Source of the DNA: Acidimicrobiaceae bacterium
GTDB taxonomy: Bacteria; Actinomycetota; Acidimicrobiia; Acidimicrobiales; RAAP-2
Length of the DNA: 32,374 nucleotides
Assembly (NCBI GenBank): GCA_003138855.1
Contig: PLHF01000043.1
Span: forward strand, 54,135-86,508
Direction of reading: 5' to 3'
Program-made: the position numbers and the translations under genes
Notes under the pieces: model-generated
The model's database searches: none
Told to the model about the DNA's origin: nothing
What the model saw: only the letters and a program-made list of their open reading frames with translations
Part shown: one piece after another, positions 31,182 to 32,374 of the stretch
Numbering within the stretch: the first letter of the stretch is position 1
How the letters are laid out: each line of letters begins with the position of its first letter

Positions 31182-31978
31182 ATCCTCTCCTCGTTCTCGG
31201 ATCGTGGCTGGATCGGTGCTTCCGGCTGCAGTTCGATGACCGTGGCGTGGGTGCCACGGGGCAGGGACACCACGGCGACGATGGCCTGGGCAACCCCAGC
31301 GGGCCGCATGAAGTTCGAGTGCCGAGCGAATCCCCACGACGCCCACTGCTCGATGACCTCGGCGGTGACGTCCGGGTCCCAGTCCATGCCCATGCCGGTG
31401 AGTGTGGGCCCGGGGCGCACGATGGTGGCCCGCACCCCGGTTCCCTCGAGCTCCATCTGTAGCGACCGCACATAGCCCTCGAGCCCCCACTTGGAGGTCA
31501 CATACGCCGCCATGGTCGGGCGGGGTCGTTCGGCCACGTCGGAGGTGACGAACACGACGTCGCCCCGTCGCCGGTCGATCATGGACGGGGCGAGGGCGCG
31601 CACCAGCCGGTGGGTCCCGATGATGTTGACGTCGAGCACGCCTTCCAAGGCATCGGTGCCCGTCCCCAGCACCGAGCCGGCCATGTTCTGGGCCGCATTG
31701 GACACCAGGATCTCGACCGTGCCGAGGGTCTCGGCAGCCGCCTCGGCGAACCGCTCGACCGAGTCGCTGTCGGCCAGATCGAGGTGGACGGCGAAGGCGT
31801 CACCACCCTCGTCCCGGATCGCCTTCGCCGTGTCCTCACAGATGGACACCCGTCGGGCACCGAGGACCACCGGGTGGCCCAGCGCGGCCAAGGCCTGGGC
31901 CGTGGCCTGGCCGATGCCGGACGAGGCGCCGGTGACGACGGCCGGGCGGCAGTCCGGGCTGGGCTCGAATCGGGCCAT
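31178..31978 (-). CDS. Short-chain dehydrogenase/reductase (SDR)
   Basis: A 266-residue classical SDR. The cofactor motif TGASSGIG is at 16-23. SNAAQN (93-98) stands for NNAG. The catalytic set is Ser146, Tyr159 and Lys163 (YVTSK). ARR after the second strand suggests NADP(H) preference. It lies between two P450 genes with one- and four-base overlaps, so it is part of their pathway. It probably oxidises or reduces an alcohol/ketone on the same substrate. The order matches the mycobacterial ferredoxin-CYP51-SDR-P450 locus. Confidence 0.92.
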   Translation of the reverse strand: MARFEPSPDCRPAVVTGASSGIGQATAQALAALGHPVVLGARRVSICEDTAKAIRDEGGDAFAVHLDLADSDSVERFAEAAAETLGTVEILVSNAAQNMAGSVLGTGTDALEGVLDVNIIGTHRLVRALAPSMIDRRRGDVVFVTSDVAERPRPTMAAYVTSKWGLEGYVRSLQMELEGTGVRATIVRPGPTLTGMGMDWDPDVTAEVIEQWASWGFARHSNFMRPAGVAQAIVAVVSLPRGTHATVIELQPEAPIQPRSENEERI

Positions 31979-32374
31979 CAGCGGAGCTTGACTGAGGTGG
32001 GGATGGCGGCCAGGCCCCGCACGTTGGTCGAGTGGACGCGCTCGATGCCGTCGGGGTCGATGTCGTAGGAGGCCACCCGCTCGACCAGTTCGCCGAGGCC
32101 GATCCGTGCCTCCAGGCGGGCCAACGGGGCGCCCATGCAGAAGTGCCGTCCGCTCCCGAAGCTGACCAGGCGCGAGGTGTCGCGGTCCAGGTCGTAGCGA
32201 TCGGGATCGGGGAACACCGTTCCGTCGCGATTGGCCGACCCGATGAGGAGCAGCACCCGACCCCCTTCGGGGATGGCCTGTCCGTGGATCTCGAGGGGCG
32301 TGCGGGTCACCCGGAGGACCATCTGGCTCGATGTGTCGAAGCGCAGGGTCTCCTCCACCCAGTCGGCCACCCGG
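31978..32374 (-). CDS. Cytochrome P450, C-terminal part (cut by window edge)
   Basis: The last 132 residues of a second P450; its start lies beyond the window. EETLR gives the K-helix ExxR, TPLEIHGQAIPEGGRVLLLIGSANRD the following strands, FPDPDRYDLDRD the meander, and FGSGRHFCMGAPLARLEARI the heme loop with its cysteine. It differs clearly from the CYP51 downstream and looks like a CYP123/CYP125-type general actinobacterial P450. The stop shares one base with the SDR start (TGATG). Confidence 0.93.
   Translation of the reverse strand, partial: RVADWVEETLRFDTSSQMVLRVTRTPLEIHGQAIPEGGRVLLLIGSANRDGTVFPDPDRYDLDRDTSRLVSFGSGRHFCMGAPLARLEARIGLGELVERVASYDIDPDGIERVHSTNVRGLAAIPTSVKLR

Noticed and set aside
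29796..31490. A CYP51 protein with about 100 additional N-terminal residues
   Set aside because: The extension lies over the SDR gene in another frame and has no P450 features; the ATG at 31181 has a clear ribosome site and fits the family length.

Overview
The window is a piece of chromosome from a GC-rich actinobacterium, most plausibly an Acidimicrobiia-like lineage. I infer this from the very high GC, the actinobacterial-type LexA box on an imuA'-imuB-dnaE2 mutagenesis cassette, an F420-dependent (LLM-class) oxidoreductase, a FolP2-type dihydropteroate synthase paralogue, PAC2 and DUF1707 proteins, and a CYP51/ferredoxin/SDR operon like that of mycobacteria. No rRNA or other decisive marker is present, so the family-level placement is tentative.

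Layout. 1-2432: an ABC exporter (ATPase plus ABC-2 permease). About 2700-5936: a candidate relic or satellite of an integrative element. It lies between a truncated tRNA 3' half (2700-2748) and an intact tRNA-Ala(GGC) (5891-5964, minus). It holds a nucleotidyltransferase toxin-like pair, an excisionase-like HTH gene, a gene-poor repeat-bearing stretch and an isoprenylcysteine-methyltransferase-like membrane enzyme, but no integrase. 6214-16411: mostly housekeeping genes: a membrane-anchored LppX/LprG-like protein, leuS, an LLM oxidoreductase, a DUF1707 protein, a PAC2-APH pair, a thioredoxin/TPR co-chaperone, folP2-like and holA. 16458-22541 (all minus): a DUF2510 membrane protein, then the SOS mutagenesis operon imuA'-imuB-dnaE2, read from a LexA box that overlaps its own start codon. 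22550-28924: an eroded region with a GNAT fragment, a candidate structured RNA, a multiply broken GT39 glycosyltransferase, an intact O-methyltransferase, a permuted CaiB/BaiF CoA-transferase, an MmcQ/YjbR protein, a broken Na+/H+ antiporter and a small doubtful gene. 29035-32374 (minus): an overlapping operon of P450 (cut by the window edge), SDR, CYP51, [3Fe-4S] ferredoxin and an NTF2-like protein.

How it works together. The CYP51 operon looks like a sterol/steroid-type oxidation unit with its own ferredoxin. The imu cassette is a DNA-damage-inducible translesion module, but its ImuB is much shortened. A theme across the window is leaderless expression: nine intact genes have a TANNNT -10 hexamer 5-8 bases before the start codon and no clear Shine-Dalgarno, while a smaller set has good Shine-Dalgarno sequences.

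The best candidates for something undescribed are the integrase-less tRNA-flanked element at 2700-5936, the minimal ImuB, the structured-RNA candidate at 22899-23150, and the permuted CoA-transferase.
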